Source: Serinicoccus hydrothermalis
GTDB taxonomy: Bacteria > Actinomycetota > Actinomycetes > Actinomycetales > Dermatophilaceae
Assembly: GCF_001685415.1 (NCBI RefSeq)
Contig: NZ_CP014989.1
Span: 2,542,001 to 2,606,000, forward strand
DNA: 64,000 nt
Direction of reading: 5' to 3'
Part shown: one piece after another, positions 17,243 to 25,635 of the stretch
How the letters are laid out: each line of letters opens with the position of its first letter
How positions within the stretch are numbered: the first letter of the stretch is position 1
Translations under genes and position numbers: made by a program
Notes under the pieces: model-generated
The model's input: the letters and a program-made list of their open reading frames with translations, nothing else
Database searches by the model: none
Told to the model about the DNA's origin: nothing

Positions 17243-18583
17243 GTGAGCGAGATGGTGCGGGAGGCCCGCGAGCAGGTGGCCGGTGCGTGGCGCCGGGCGC
17301 GCGCCGTGCCCTGGCTGCTCGACGCCGCGCTCGTCGGCGCCCTGCTGCTCTTCGTGCTCGTCACCGGCGCCGGGCTGGCCGGGCCGGGTTACGTGCTCGT
17401 CAGCCTGGTGCAGATCGTGCCGCTGCTGTGGCGCCGCAGCCACCCGCTCACCGCGGCCCTGGCGGTCGCGGGCGGCTGCCTGCTGCAGGTCGTGCTCCTG
17501 GACCGGCCCGTCCCGGCGAACGTCGCCGTGCTCCTCGCGGTCTACAGCGCGGCGGGGTTCGGCAGCCGCCGCACCTCGCGGATCGTCCTCGGGGTCGGGC
17601 TGGTGGGTGCCGTCCTCGCGGGGCTGGACTGGGCGGCGTCGATCTACGACGGGCTCGGCTACTTCCTCGCCGTCGCCTCGGTGCAGACGGGTTTCATGGC
17701 CTGCTTCGTCGGTGTCGCCTGGGCGCTGGGTGACGTGATGCGTCGCCGCCGGGAGGTGGTCTCCCGGCTGCAGGCGCAGAACCGGGCGCTGGCGCGCGAC
17801 CAGGCGCAGCGCGAGCGGCTCGCCGCCCAGGACGAGCGGGCCACCATCGCGCGGGAGATGCACGACGTCGTCGCGCACTCCCTGGCGGTGGTCGTCGTGC
17901 AGGCGGACGGCGGGCTGTATGCCGCCCGGCAGGCGCTCGCGCGCGGGACCGACCTCGACGCCGACCGGTCGCGGGCCGCGCTGGAGCAGGCCGCCACGAC
18001 CCTGGAGACGTTGGCGCAGACGGCACGGGCCTCCCTCGCGGACACCCGGCGCCTCGTGGGGGTGCTGCGCGACCCGGGGTCGGACCCGGACTACGCGCCG
18101 CTGCAGGGGCTGGCGCACCTGGAGGAGCTGGTGCAGCGGGTCCGCGCCTCGGGGGTCGACGTCGCCGCGCACGTGCGGGGCGAGGTGGGTGACCTGTCGG
18201 CGGACGTGGACCTGGCGGCCTACCGGGTGGTCCAGGAGGCCCTGACCAACGCCATGAAGCACGCCGGCCCGGACGCCTCGGTGGACGTCGACGTCCTGCG
18301 CACCCCGGGCGTCCTCATGGTCCGGGTCACCGACGACGGACTGGGGGCGGCCGAGCAGCCGCTCGACGGCGAGGGCAACGGGCTGCCCGGTATGCGTGAG
18401 CGCGTGGAGGTGCTCGGCGGCACGGTCCATGCCGGGCCGCGACGGCGTCGCGGCTGGGAGGTCGTGGCGACCCTCCCGCTCGCCGCGGCCCCCGCCACGG
18501 CGACCCCCACCACCGCGACGGAGGACCGACCGGGCGCCGCCGTGGCGCCGGGCGGAGGGCATACCCCAGGAGACGGCAGATGA
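17243..18583 (+). CDS. NarL-type sensor histidine kinase
   Basis: Membrane histidine kinase of about 446 aa. Four to five hydrophobic segments fill residues 20-165, followed by a short coiled segment. The HisKA_3 phosphoacceptor motif is DERATIAREMHDVVAHSLAVVVVQADGG, and the HATPase_c domain has YRVVQEALTNAMKHA (N box) and TDDGLGA / NGLPGMRERVEVLGG (G boxes). The C-terminal tail is Ala/Thr/Pro-rich. It overlaps the response regulator by ATGA. The frame stays open back into the IS110 arm, but GTG 17243 fits the leaderless -10 box; ATG 17252 is an alternative. Stimulus unknown; the adjacent ABC exporter suggests control of envelope stress or drug export. Confidence 0.88.
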   Translation: MSEMVREAREQVAGAWRRARAVPWLLDAALVGALLLFVLVTGAGLAGPGYVLVSLVQIVPLLWRRSHPLTAALAVAGGCLLQVVLLDRPVPANVAVLLAVYSAAGFGSRRTSRIVLGVGLVGAVLAGLDWAASIYDGLGYFLAVASVQTGFMACFVGVAWALGDVMRRRREVVSRLQAQNRALARDQAQRERLAAQDERATIAREMHDVVAHSLAVVVVQADGGLYAARQALARGTDLDADRSRAALEQAATTLETLAQTARASLADTRRLVGVLRDPGSDPDYAPLQGLAHLEELVQRVRASGVDVAAHVRGEVGDLSADVDLAAYRVVQEALTNAMKHAGPDASVDVDVLRTPGVLMVRVTDDGLGAAEQPLDGEGNGLPGMRERVEVLGGTVHAGPRRRRGWEVVATLPLAAAPATATPTTATEDRPGAAVAPGGGHTPGDGR

Positions 18584-19287
18584 CCGACGCACCCACCCGG
18601 CTCTTCCTCGTCGACGACCAGGAGCTGGTGCGCGCCGGCTTCCGCATGGTCCTCGACGCGCAGGACGACATGACCGTCGTCGGCGAGGCGGGCGACGGGG
18701 TGCGGGCGATCGAGGCAGTCGCGCAGACCCGGCCGGACGTCGTGCTCATGGACATCCGGATGCCGCGGATGGACGGGGTCGAGACCACGCGCCGGCTGCT
18801 CCAGGGGGCTCCCGCCGGCCAGAGCCCCAGGGTGCTGGTGCTGACGACCTTCGACCTCGACGAGTACGTCTTCGCCGCGCTGCGTGCGGGGGCTTCGGGC
18901 TTCCTGCTCAAGGACGCCGGGCCGGCCGAGCTCCTGGCGGCCATCCGGGCGGTGCACCAGGGCGACGCCGCGATGGCCCCCTCGACGACCCGACGGCTGC
19001 TCGAACGCTTCGTGCCCGACCTGCCCGACGCGCGGGCGGAGGACGCGGCGGCGAACCGGCGCCGTGCCGCCGCCGGACGGCTGGACGTCCTCACCGAGCG
19101 GGAGCGCGAGGTGCTCGAGGCCGTGGGTCGGGGCCTGACCAACACCGAGATCGCCGCCGAGCTCTACCTCGCCGAGGCGACCGTCAAGACCCACATCGGC
19201 CGGGTCCTGCACAAGCTCGACCTGCGCGACCGTGTGCAGATGGTCATCACCGCCTACGAGACGGGCCTCGTCGGCCGCCCAGGCTGA
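18580..19287 (+). CDS. NarL/FixJ-type response regulator
   Basis: A 235-aa cytoplasmic DNA-binding regulator paired with the kinase upstream. The receiver domain has the acidic pocket LVDDQ, the phosphoacceptor Asp in VVLMDIRMPRMDG, the conserved Thr in VLVLTTFD and Lys in FLLKDAGPAEL. The C-terminal LuxR-type HTH reads LTEREREVLEAVGRGLTNTEIA and ends in a recognition helix with TVKTHIGRVLHKL. The most likely target is the ABC exporter operon that starts 113 nt downstream. Confidence 0.92.
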   Translation: MTDAPTRLFLVDDQELVRAGFRMVLDAQDDMTVVGEAGDGVRAIEAVAQTRPDVVLMDIRMPRMDGVETTRRLLQGAPAGQSPRVLVLTTFDLDEYVFAALRAGASGFLLKDAGPAELLAAIRAVHQGDAAMAPSTTRRLLERFVPDLPDARAEDAAANRRRAAAGRLDVLTEREREVLEAVGRGLTNTEIAAELYLAEATVKTHIGRVLHKLDLRDRVQMVITAYETGLVGRPG

Positions 19288-19301
19288 CCGGACGTCCGCC
19301 C

Positions 19302-19317
19302 GACCGGGCGCCCGGTC
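19302..19317. terminator. GC-rich palindrome after the response regulator
   Basis: GACCGGGCGCCCGGTC, a perfect 16-nt palindrome 14 nt after the stop. It could be a hairpin terminator or an operator for the ABC genes; no T-run follows. Confidence 0.4.
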
Positions 19318-19387
19318 ATACCTGGGGTGGACGTGGGAGAGGCCAGGTCGCGACCGGCGACTGATGTGGGCCGCGACCCGGGGTCCA

Positions 19388-19393
19388 TAGCGT
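19388..19393 (+). promoter_or_regulatory. -10 box of leaderless promoter
   Basis: TAGCGT, 7 nt before ATG 19401. Confidence 0.5.
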
Positions 19394-19400
19394 CGCCGGT

Positions 19401-20156
19401 ATGACGACCACAGCATCGCGCTCCACCGCCGCGCTCGCGGCCAGCGCCCTCGACCTGACCAAGACCTACGGCCGTGGGGAGGCCGCGGTGACCGCCCTGG
19501 ACGGCATCACCGTCGGCATCGACGCCGGCCGGTTCACCGCCATCATGGGGCCGAGCGGCTCGGGCAAGTCCACCCTCATGCACCTGCTCGCCGGACTCGA
19601 CACCCCCACGACGGGGCGGGTCCACCTCGGTGACCACGAGCTCACCGGGATGCGGGACGCGGCGCTGACCCGGCTGCGCCGCGACGCGGTCGGCTTCGTC
19701 TTCCAGGCCTTCAACCTGCTGCCCACCCTGACCGCCGCGCAGAACATCCGGCTCCCCCTGGAGCTGGCCGGACGTCGGGTGGACCCCGCGTGGGAGCGCA
19801 CGGTCGTCGACGGGCTGGGGCTTTCCGACCGGCTGGGGCACCGGCCGGGTCAGCTCTCCGGCGGGCAGCAGCAGCGGGTCGCCCTCGCGCGGGCCCTCAT
19901 GACGCGGCCGGAGGTGATCTTCGCCGACGAGCCCACCGGTGCCCTGGACTCCACGACGGGCGCCGAGGTGCTCGCCCTGCTCCGCCGCGCCGTCGACGAG
20001 TGGGGCCAGACCGTCGTCATGGTGACCCACGACCCCACCGCTGCCGCGGTCGCGGACCGGGTCCTGCTGCTGGCCGACGGCCGGCTGGCCGGCGAGATCC
20101 TCGAGCCGGACGCCGACGCCGTGCTCGCGGCCGTGCGCGACCTCGGGAGGGCCTGA
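19401..20156 (+). CDS. ABC transporter ATP-binding protein (MacB/LolD type)
   Basis: A 251-aa nucleotide-binding subunit. Walker A is [10 protein letters not shown], the Q-loop region [10 protein letters not shown], the signature [15 protein letters not shown], Walker [13 protein letters not shown], and the H-loop [19 protein letters not shown] is typical of the MacB/LolD group, whose partners are FtsX-like permeases such as the next gene. The genes overlap by one base, so they are translated together. It probably drives export or lipoprotein/peptide release; the substrate is not evident. Confidence 0.92.
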   Translation: MTTTASRSTAALAASALDLTKTYGRGEAAVTALDGITVGIDAGRFTAIMGPSGSGKSTLMHLLAGLDTPTTGRVHLGDHELTGMRDAALTRLRRDAVGFVFQAFNLLPTLTAAQNIRLPLELAGRRVDPAWERTVVDGLGLSDRLGHRPGQLSGGQQQRVALARALMTRPEVIFADEPTGALDSTTGAEVLALLRRAVDEWGQTVVMVTHDPTAAAVADRVLLLADGRLAGEILEPDADAVLAAVRDLGRA

Positions 20157-22645
20157 TGGCCGCGGCATACCTGACCTCGGGGCTGGCCTCGCGGGGCCGA
20201 CGCCTCCTCGCCGCCGCGGTGGCGATCGTCATCGGCGTCGCCTTCCTGGCGGCGAGCCTGATCGTGGTCCGGACCGCCCAGACCGCGCTCGAGGACGCGG
20301 TCGCCGCGGGCGTCCGCGACGCAGACCTCGTCGTCATGGGCGAGGACGGTCTCGCTCTGACCCCGGAGGAGTACGACGCGGTGGGCGACCTCGACGGCGT
20401 CACCGGGGTGGTCGGTGAGGGGGTCGCGACGGCCGAGACCGAGGACGGGTCCTTCGTCGTCGGCCTCAGCGTCCCGAGCGCCGGGACGACCCTGCTCGAG
20501 GGCCGGGTCCCGCAGGAGCGGGGCGAGATCGCCCTCAACCCTGCCGCGGTCGAGGGTGGTCTGGCCGTGGGGGACGAGGTCACGGTGCGCGCCTTCGACG
20601 AGGAGGGGCAGCCCGGTCGGGAGACGCAGCTCACCGCCGTGGGCGTCCTGCGCCCGGACGCCGGACCGGGAGGCATGTTCGGCGAGGGCTTCTACGCCGC
20701 CGACGCCACGCTGCGCGCGGTCGACCCGCTGCTGAGCTACCAGGCGCTCCAGCTCACGCTCGCCGACGGCGCCGACCAGGCCGCCGTGCGAGAGCAGGTC
20801 CTCGAGGCCGTGCCAGGCGGCAGCGTCATGACCGGGCCGGAGGCGGCGGAGGCACGGGTCGCCACGCTCACCGGCGGGACGCTCGTGCTCGGCGCGATGC
20901 TGCTCGGCTTCGGGGCGGTGGCGCTCGCGACCGCAGCCATCGTCATCGCCAACACCTTCACGATCACCCTCGCCCAGCGCACCGGCGAGCTGGCCCTGCT
21001 GCGCTGCGTCGGCGCGACCCGGGCGCAGGTGCGCCGGTCGGTCCTGCTCGAGGCCGCCCTGCTCGGGCTCGTGGCCTCGGCCGCCGGGGTCGCTCTCGGC
21101 ATCGGGGCGGCCGCCTTGCTGCTGGCCACGGGGCGCCGGATGGACATCGGCATCCCGCTGGGCACCGGCCTCAGCCTCGGCTGGACGGCGCTGCTCCTCC
21201 CGGTCCTGGTGGGTGTCGGGGTCACCGTTCTCGCGTCGCTGTGGCCGGCCCACCGGGCCACCCGCGTGTCACCGCTCGCCGCGCTGCGACCCGCGGACGG
21301 CGCCGCGTCGCCGGCCCGCGCCGGGGTCGTCCGCATCGGCCTCGGGCTGCTCCTGGTGGCCGGTGGCACCGGGCTGATGCTGGTCGGGGCCGGCTCGCGG
21401 GACGTGCTCCTCGGGGTGGCCGGCGGTCTCGTCTCTTTCGCGGGCGTCCTGGTGGCGAGCACGCTCATCGTGCCCGCGGCCGTGCGCGCCCTGGGCGTCG
21501 GGGCCCGGGTCGCCGGGGTGCCCGGCCGCCTCGCCGTCGACAACGCCGTCCGCAACCCCGGCCGCGCCGCCAGCACCAGCGCCGCCCTCCTCGTCGGCGT
21601 CACGCTCATCACGATGACGACGGTCGGTGCCGCGTCCGGCGAGCAGACGGCCCTCGGCGAGATCGACAAGGAGTATGCGATCGACCTGGTCGCGCAGGCG
21701 CCCCCCACGGACGCGTCGGGGGAGCGGCCGGTGAGCGGTGAGATCACCGCCCAGGACGCCTCCCGGATCGCCGAGGTCGAGGGGGTGGGGTCCGCGGTGC
21801 CGGTGCGGACGGCATACCTGACCGTGGGCGGGTCGCAGGTGGTCAGCCCGGCCCTCGCGCTGGACCGTCGGACGGCGGCGGAGGTGCTCCGCAGCGAGCA
21901 GCTCGTCGCGTCGGTGGGTCCCGGGATGCTCGGCATGGACGGCGTGGACATGTCGATGAGCGGCCTCGAGCCGGGGGACACCGTGCCCGTCGAGGGTGCC
22001 GGCGGCACCGGAGAGCTGACCGTGACCGAGCTCGGGCTCGGCGGCGGGCGGCTGGCGCTCGACCCGGCGGACCTGGACCGGCTCGCCGGCGAGGAGGCGC
22101 GCGAGGGCGCCGTGCTGGTCCGGCTGGACGAGGACGGCGACCTGGTGGGCGCGTTCGGCGAGATCACCGACATCGCCGAGGAGGGCGGCCTCATGGTCGA
22201 CGGGGCCGCCGCGCTGCGCGCGCAGGTCGTCCAGATCCTCGACGTGCTCGTGCTCATCGCCGCAGCCCTGCTGGGAGTCGGGGTGGTGATCGCCCTCGTC
22301 GGCATCGCCAACACGCTGTCGCTGTCGGTCATCGAGCGGCACCGCGAGCACGCGCTGCTGCGTGGGCTCGGCCTCACCCGCACCCAGATGCGGTCGATGC
22401 TGCTCGCCGAGGGGGTGCTGCTGGCGCTGGTCAGTGCGGGCCTGGGGCTCGCGCTGGGCATCGGGTATGCCGCGCTCGGGATCCAGACGATCCTCCCCGA
22501 GGACACGGCGGTGGCCGTGAGCGTGCCCTGGGAGCGGGTCGGCCTCATCCTCGGCGTCGCGCTGCTGGCCGGGGTGCTCGCCAGCGTCCTCCCGGCGCGG
22601 AGGGCCGCGCGGGTGAGCCCGGCCGAGGGGTTGGCCGCGGCGTAG
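20156..22645 (+). CDS. FtsX-like ABC transporter permease
   Basis: An 829-aa membrane protein with two FtsX-domain repeats. An N-terminal membrane helix ([24 protein letters not shown]) is followed by an extracytoplasmic MacB-like domain (about residues 40-230) and three helices with [26 protein letters not shown]. After a central hydrophobic region, a second extracytoplasmic domain leads to the last helices with [24 protein letters not shown]. This 10-helix layout is common in actinobacterial exporters. ATG 20156 overlaps the TGA of the ATPase gene. Confidence 0.9.
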   Translation: MAAAYLTSGLASRGRRLLAAAVAIVIGVAFLAASLIVVRTAQTALEDAVAAGVRDADLVVMGEDGLALTPEEYDAVGDLDGVTGVVGEGVATAETEDGSFVVGLSVPSAGTTLLEGRVPQERGEIALNPAAVEGGLAVGDEVTVRAFDEEGQPGRETQLTAVGVLRPDAGPGGMFGEGFYAADATLRAVDPLLSYQALQLTLADGADQAAVREQVLEAVPGGSVMTGPEAAEARVATLTGGTLVLGAMLLGFGAVALATAAIVIANTFTITLAQRTGELALLRCVGATRAQVRRSVLLEAALLGLVASAAGVALGIGAAALLLATGRRMDIGIPLGTGLSLGWTALLLPVLVGVGVTVLASLWPAHRATRVSPLAALRPADGAASPARAGVVRIGLGLLLVAGGTGLMLVGAGSRDVLLGVAGGLVSFAGVLVASTLIVPAAVRALGVGARVAGVPGRLAVDNAVRNPGRAASTSAALLVGVTLITMTTVGAASGEQTALGEIDKEYAIDLVAQAPPTDASGERPVSGEITAQDASRIAEVEGVGSAVPVRTAYLTVGGSQVVSPALALDRRTAAEVLRSEQLVASVGPGMLGMDGVDMSMSGLEPGDTVPVEGAGGTGELTVTELGLGGGRLALDPADLDRLAGEEAREGAVLVRLDEDGDLVGAFGEITDIAEEGGLMVDGAAALRAQVVQILDVLVLIAAALLGVGVVIALVGIANTLSLSVIERHREHALLRGLGLTRTQMRSMLLAEGVLLALVSAGLGLALGIGYAALGIQTILPEDTAVAVSVPWERVGLILGVALLAGVLASVLPARRAARVSPAEGLAAA

Positions 22646-22652
22646 ACCGGGT

Positions 22653-22678
22653 GGTGCGGCGCAGGGACTCGCCGCACC
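22653..22678. terminator. Hairpin terminator after ABC permease
   Basis: Arms GGTGCGGCG (22653-22661) and CGCCGCACC (22670-22678) with an 8-nt loop, 7 nt after the permease stop. Confidence 0.6.
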
Positions 22679-22717
22679 GCTCAGGGGGTGCTCGCCTCAG
22701 GGCGCGGGCAGACCCCC

Positions 22718-22753
22718 GAGGGCCGGCCGGGACGGGACACCCGGCCGGCCCTC
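22718..22753. terminator. Hairpin at end of convergent gene
   Basis: 13-bp arms GAGGGCCGGCCGG / CCGGCCGGCCCTC around a 10-nt loop. It overlaps the stop of the minus-strand gene at 22752 and lies between convergent units, so it may act in both directions. Confidence 0.6.
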
Positions 22754-23609
22754 ATGCCGTCCCCTCCCCGACGCGGGTCAGCTTGTAGTGGAGCCGGACG
22801 GCCCGTGCGGACCACAGGCGCAGGGCGTGGTCGGTCCGCAGCACCCCCTCGTCGTCGACGTAGACCCGGAAGCTCTCGTGGATCGGCACCCGTGCGGCGT
22901 GCGTGCCGGCCTCGTCCACGACGACGTAGGCGCCGTTCTCGCCGAACCTGCCCGCGGGGGAGCTCAGCTCGAGGTCGCCGCCGGGAAGGACGCGGGGCCG
23001 CAGGAAGACCTGCACGTTGCCCGACTCCAGCGGGAAGGTGACGTGGACGCTGGGACGCGTGCCGCCGGGGAGCAGACGGGTCGAGTAGCAGCCGCTGTAG
23101 ACGTACTCGCCCGTGGCGCGCAGCGTGCGCAGCCACGCGGCAGCGCGTTGCCGGCCCTGCTCGTCGGTGATGAGCGTGACCCGGCTGTCCATCCCCCGGG
23201 CGACGTCCAGCGGGCGGGTCGGCAGCGCGAGCTGCTGCACGCGGCGCCCGAAGAGCCGGGAGACGAGCTCGCCACCGGGCTGGAAGAGCGGGTTCCACTG
23301 GGTCCACACCTCCATCCGCCAGTCCGCGGTGTGCTCGTAGAAGTCCCGGACCTGCGGCCTCAGGTCGGCGGCGCGGAAGCCCGGCCCGTCCAGCGCGCCC
23401 ATGTCCGCCAGCAGCCCGGCCCCAGGACGCTCGACCGCCTCCCCGCCGTGCGCGGCGGCCGCCGCGCGCACCCAGGCGTCTCCGACGGTGGGGCCCACGC
23501 TCATGGGCGCGGCCAGCCACGACTCGGTGCCGGCGAGGTCCACCGGCCGACCGCTGACCCTCCAGAACCGCCGGGTCAGCCGGTCGAGGTTCGCCGTGGG
23601 CAGAGCCAT
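22752..23609 (-). CDS. Hypothetical protein (285 aa) downstream of recD
   Basis: I do not recognise the family. The protein is soluble-looking, without signal peptide or membrane segments, with many Trp, Tyr and Arg residues (RDFYEHTADWRMEVWTQWNP in the centre) and a C-terminal part rich in beta-strand-like stretches (RPSVHVTFPLESGNVQVFLRP, GAYVVVDEAGTHAARVPIHESFRVYVDDEG). It starts 4 nt after the recD stop, so it is probably translated with recBCD, but nothing shows a role in recombination. Start ATG 23609. Confidence 0.7.
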   Translation of the reverse strand: MALPTANLDRLTRRFWRVSGRPVDLAGTESWLAAPMSVGPTVGDAWVRAAAAAHGGEAVERPGAGLLADMGALDGPGFRAADLRPQVRDFYEHTADWRMEVWTQWNPLFQPGGELVSRLFGRRVQQLALPTRPLDVARGMDSRVTLITDEQGRQRAAAWLRTLRATGEYVYSGCYSTRLLPGGTRPSVHVTFPLESGNVQVFLRPRVLPGGDLELSSPAGRFGENGAYVVVDEAGTHAARVPIHESFRVYVDDEGVLRTDHALRLWSARAVRLHYKLTRVGEGTA

Positions 23610-23613
23610 GGGC

Positions 23614-25635
23614 TCACCGTGCCACAGCCGGGTCGTCGGCGCGTGGGTCGTCGACGCGTGGGTCGTCGGCGCGCGGGCCGGCGCCGAGACGCTGCCGCAG
23701 ACCGCTCGCCCGGACGACGCGACGCTGCACGGCCGCCCGCACCTCCTCCTCCGAGCCGACGACCCGGATCGACCTCTCGGCGCGGGTGACCGCGGTGTAG
23801 AACAGCTCGCGGGTCAGCAGCGGGCTGTCCAGCTCGGGCAGCAGCACGGTGATCGCCTCCGCCTGGCTGCCCTGCGCCTTGTGGATGGTCATCGCGTGCA
23901 TCGTCTCGACGTCGCCGAGGCGGGACGGCGTATACCTCTTGCGGCCTGCGGCCCCGTCGATCGCGGCCATCCGCACGGGGACCCCGGCCGAGGTCTGCGA
24001 GGCGACGACGACGCCGGTGTCGCCGTTGAGCACGCCGGTGGCGTAGTCGTTGGCGGTGACGAGCAGCGGGCGCCCGAGGTACATCGGCTCGTAGAGGTTC
24101 AGCCCGGTGTCCTCCGCGAGCCAGGTCTCGACGAGGTGGTTCCACCGGCGCACGCCGCGCTCGCCCTCGCGGTGCGCGCACAGCAGCCGGTGCCGGTGCA
24201 GGGCGCGCAGCGCGGCGTCGTCGTCGCCGCGCCGGGCGGCCTGCTGGATCTCCCGCGCCTGCCGGGTCAGCTGCTCCTGCAGGTATGCGCTCGCGTCCTC
24301 GTCGCGGACCCACTCCACCTCGGTGCCGCCCACCGAGAGGGCGCTCACCACGGCGTCCGCGTCGCCGACCCGCAGCGCCTGGGCCAGCGCTCCGATCGTC
24401 TCGCCGAAGCGGTGCACCGTGCGCAGCCGCGCCAGGGCCAGCGGGGCGGGGCCCGGTCCTGGGCTCTCCGCGGCATCGTCCGAGGCCTGCCCGGCCGCGC
24501 CGTCCTCGCCTGCCGCGTCCCCCTGGGCGTGGCCCTCCTCGCGCTCCGGCACGGCGGCGACGAGGTCGGCGAGGACGGCGCCCGCCTCCACCGAGACCAG
24601 CTGGTCGGCGTCGCCGACGAGGATGAGTCGGGCCGAGGGACGCAGCGCCTCCAGGAGCCGCGCCATGTGGGTCAGCGACACCATCGACGCCTCGTCGACG
24701 AGCACGACGTCGTGCGGCAGCCGGTTGCCGCGGTGGTGCCGGAACCGGCTGCGCGACCCGGGCCGCCATCCCAGCAACCGGTGCAGCGTGCGCGGCTCGA
24801 CGGTGCGCAGCCGCTGCACGACCTCGCGCCCCTCCTCGCTCACGGCCCGGGCCTCGATCTCGTCGAGCGCCCGGTCCACCGCGGCCTTCACCCGGGCCGC
24901 GGCCTTGCCGGTGGGCGCGGCCAGGCCGACCCGCAGCGGCTGCTCGCCGGCCTGCGCCGCCTGCTCGGCCAGCAGGGTGAGGACCCCGGCCACGGTGGTC
25001 GTCTTGCCGGTCCCCGGACCGCCGGTGATGACGCCGGTGCGCGAGCGGACGACGACATCCGCCGCGAGCCGCTGCTCGGCATACCCCGCGCCGGGGAAGA
25101 TGCGCTCCAGCCCGGCCTGCAGCACCTCCTCGTCCACCGCGGGGGGTCCGAGCTCGGCCCGGGCGCGCAGGTCGGCGACCACCTGGACCTCCTGGTGGTG
25201 GTAGCGCTGGAGGTAGACCAGGCCGGTCGTCCCCTCGACCACGAGCCCGCCCTCGCGGGCTAGCCGGCTGCCGGCGACGCTCGCGGTCCACGTCTGCGGG
25301 TCGGGCCACGGCAGGTCCGGGAGCGCCTGCGCCCCCTCGGTCGCGAGCGCGGCGAGGTCGACCGCCACCGACCCTGAGCGCACCGCCCTCGTGGCCACGG
25401 CCGCGGCGAGGAGGACCTCCGCGTCCTTCTCGCCCGCCGCCCGGGCCAGCCCGGTCGCCACGTGGACGTCGGCCGCGGTGAGCAGCCCGGCCCGGTTGAA
25501 GTCGCGCAGAGGGCCGGTGGCGGTCAGCGCCAGCCTCCGGTCGTGGTCGTCGACCCGCTCGAAGAGCTCGATCATCGGCGCCGCACGCTCCAGGACGTCC
25601 TCACCGGCCGCGATCGTCCTCGACCCCTCGCTCAC
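23614..25635 (-). CDS. recD: Exodeoxyribonuclease V alpha subunit (RecD)
   Basis: A 673-aa superfamily 1B 5'-3' helicase of the RecBCD complex. Walker A is TGGPGTGKTTTVAGVL and Walker B VVLVDEASMVSLTHMARLL; GDADQLVSVEAGAVLADL is motif III, and the C-terminal block MHAMTIHKAQGSQAEAITVLLP plus LFYTAVTRAERSIRVVG are the late helicase motifs. The first part (SEGSRTIAAG) forms the usual RecD N-terminal domain. The GTG start at 25635 overlaps the recB stop (GTGA). Order recC-recB-recD matches other actinobacterial recBCD loci. Confidence 0.92.
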   Translation of the reverse strand: MSEGSRTIAAGEDVLERAAPMIELFERVDDHDRRLALTATGPLRDFNRAGLLTAADVHVATGLARAAGEKDAEVLLAAAVATRAVRSGSVAVDLAALATEGAQALPDLPWPDPQTWTASVAGSRLAREGGLVVEGTTGLVYLQRYHHQEVQVVADLRARAELGPPAVDEEVLQAGLERIFPGAGYAEQRLAADVVVRSRTGVITGGPGTGKTTTVAGVLTLLAEQAAQAGEQPLRVGLAAPTGKAAARVKAAVDRALDEIEARAVSEEGREVVQRLRTVEPRTLHRLLGWRPGSRSRFRHHRGNRLPHDVVLVDEASMVSLTHMARLLEALRPSARLILVGDADQLVSVEAGAVLADLVAAVPEREEGHAQGDAAGEDGAAGQASDDAAESPGPGPAPLALARLRTVHRFGETIGALAQALRVGDADAVVSALSVGGTEVEWVRDEDASAYLQEQLTRQAREIQQAARRGDDDAALRALHRHRLLCAHREGERGVRRWNHLVETWLAEDTGLNLYEPMYLGRPLLVTANDYATGVLNGDTGVVVASQTSAGVPVRMAAIDGAAGRKRYTPSRLGDVETMHAMTIHKAQGSQAEAITVLLPELDSPLLTRELFYTAVTRAERSIRVVGSEEEVRAAVQRRVVRASGLRQRLGAGPRADDPRVDDPRADDPAVAR

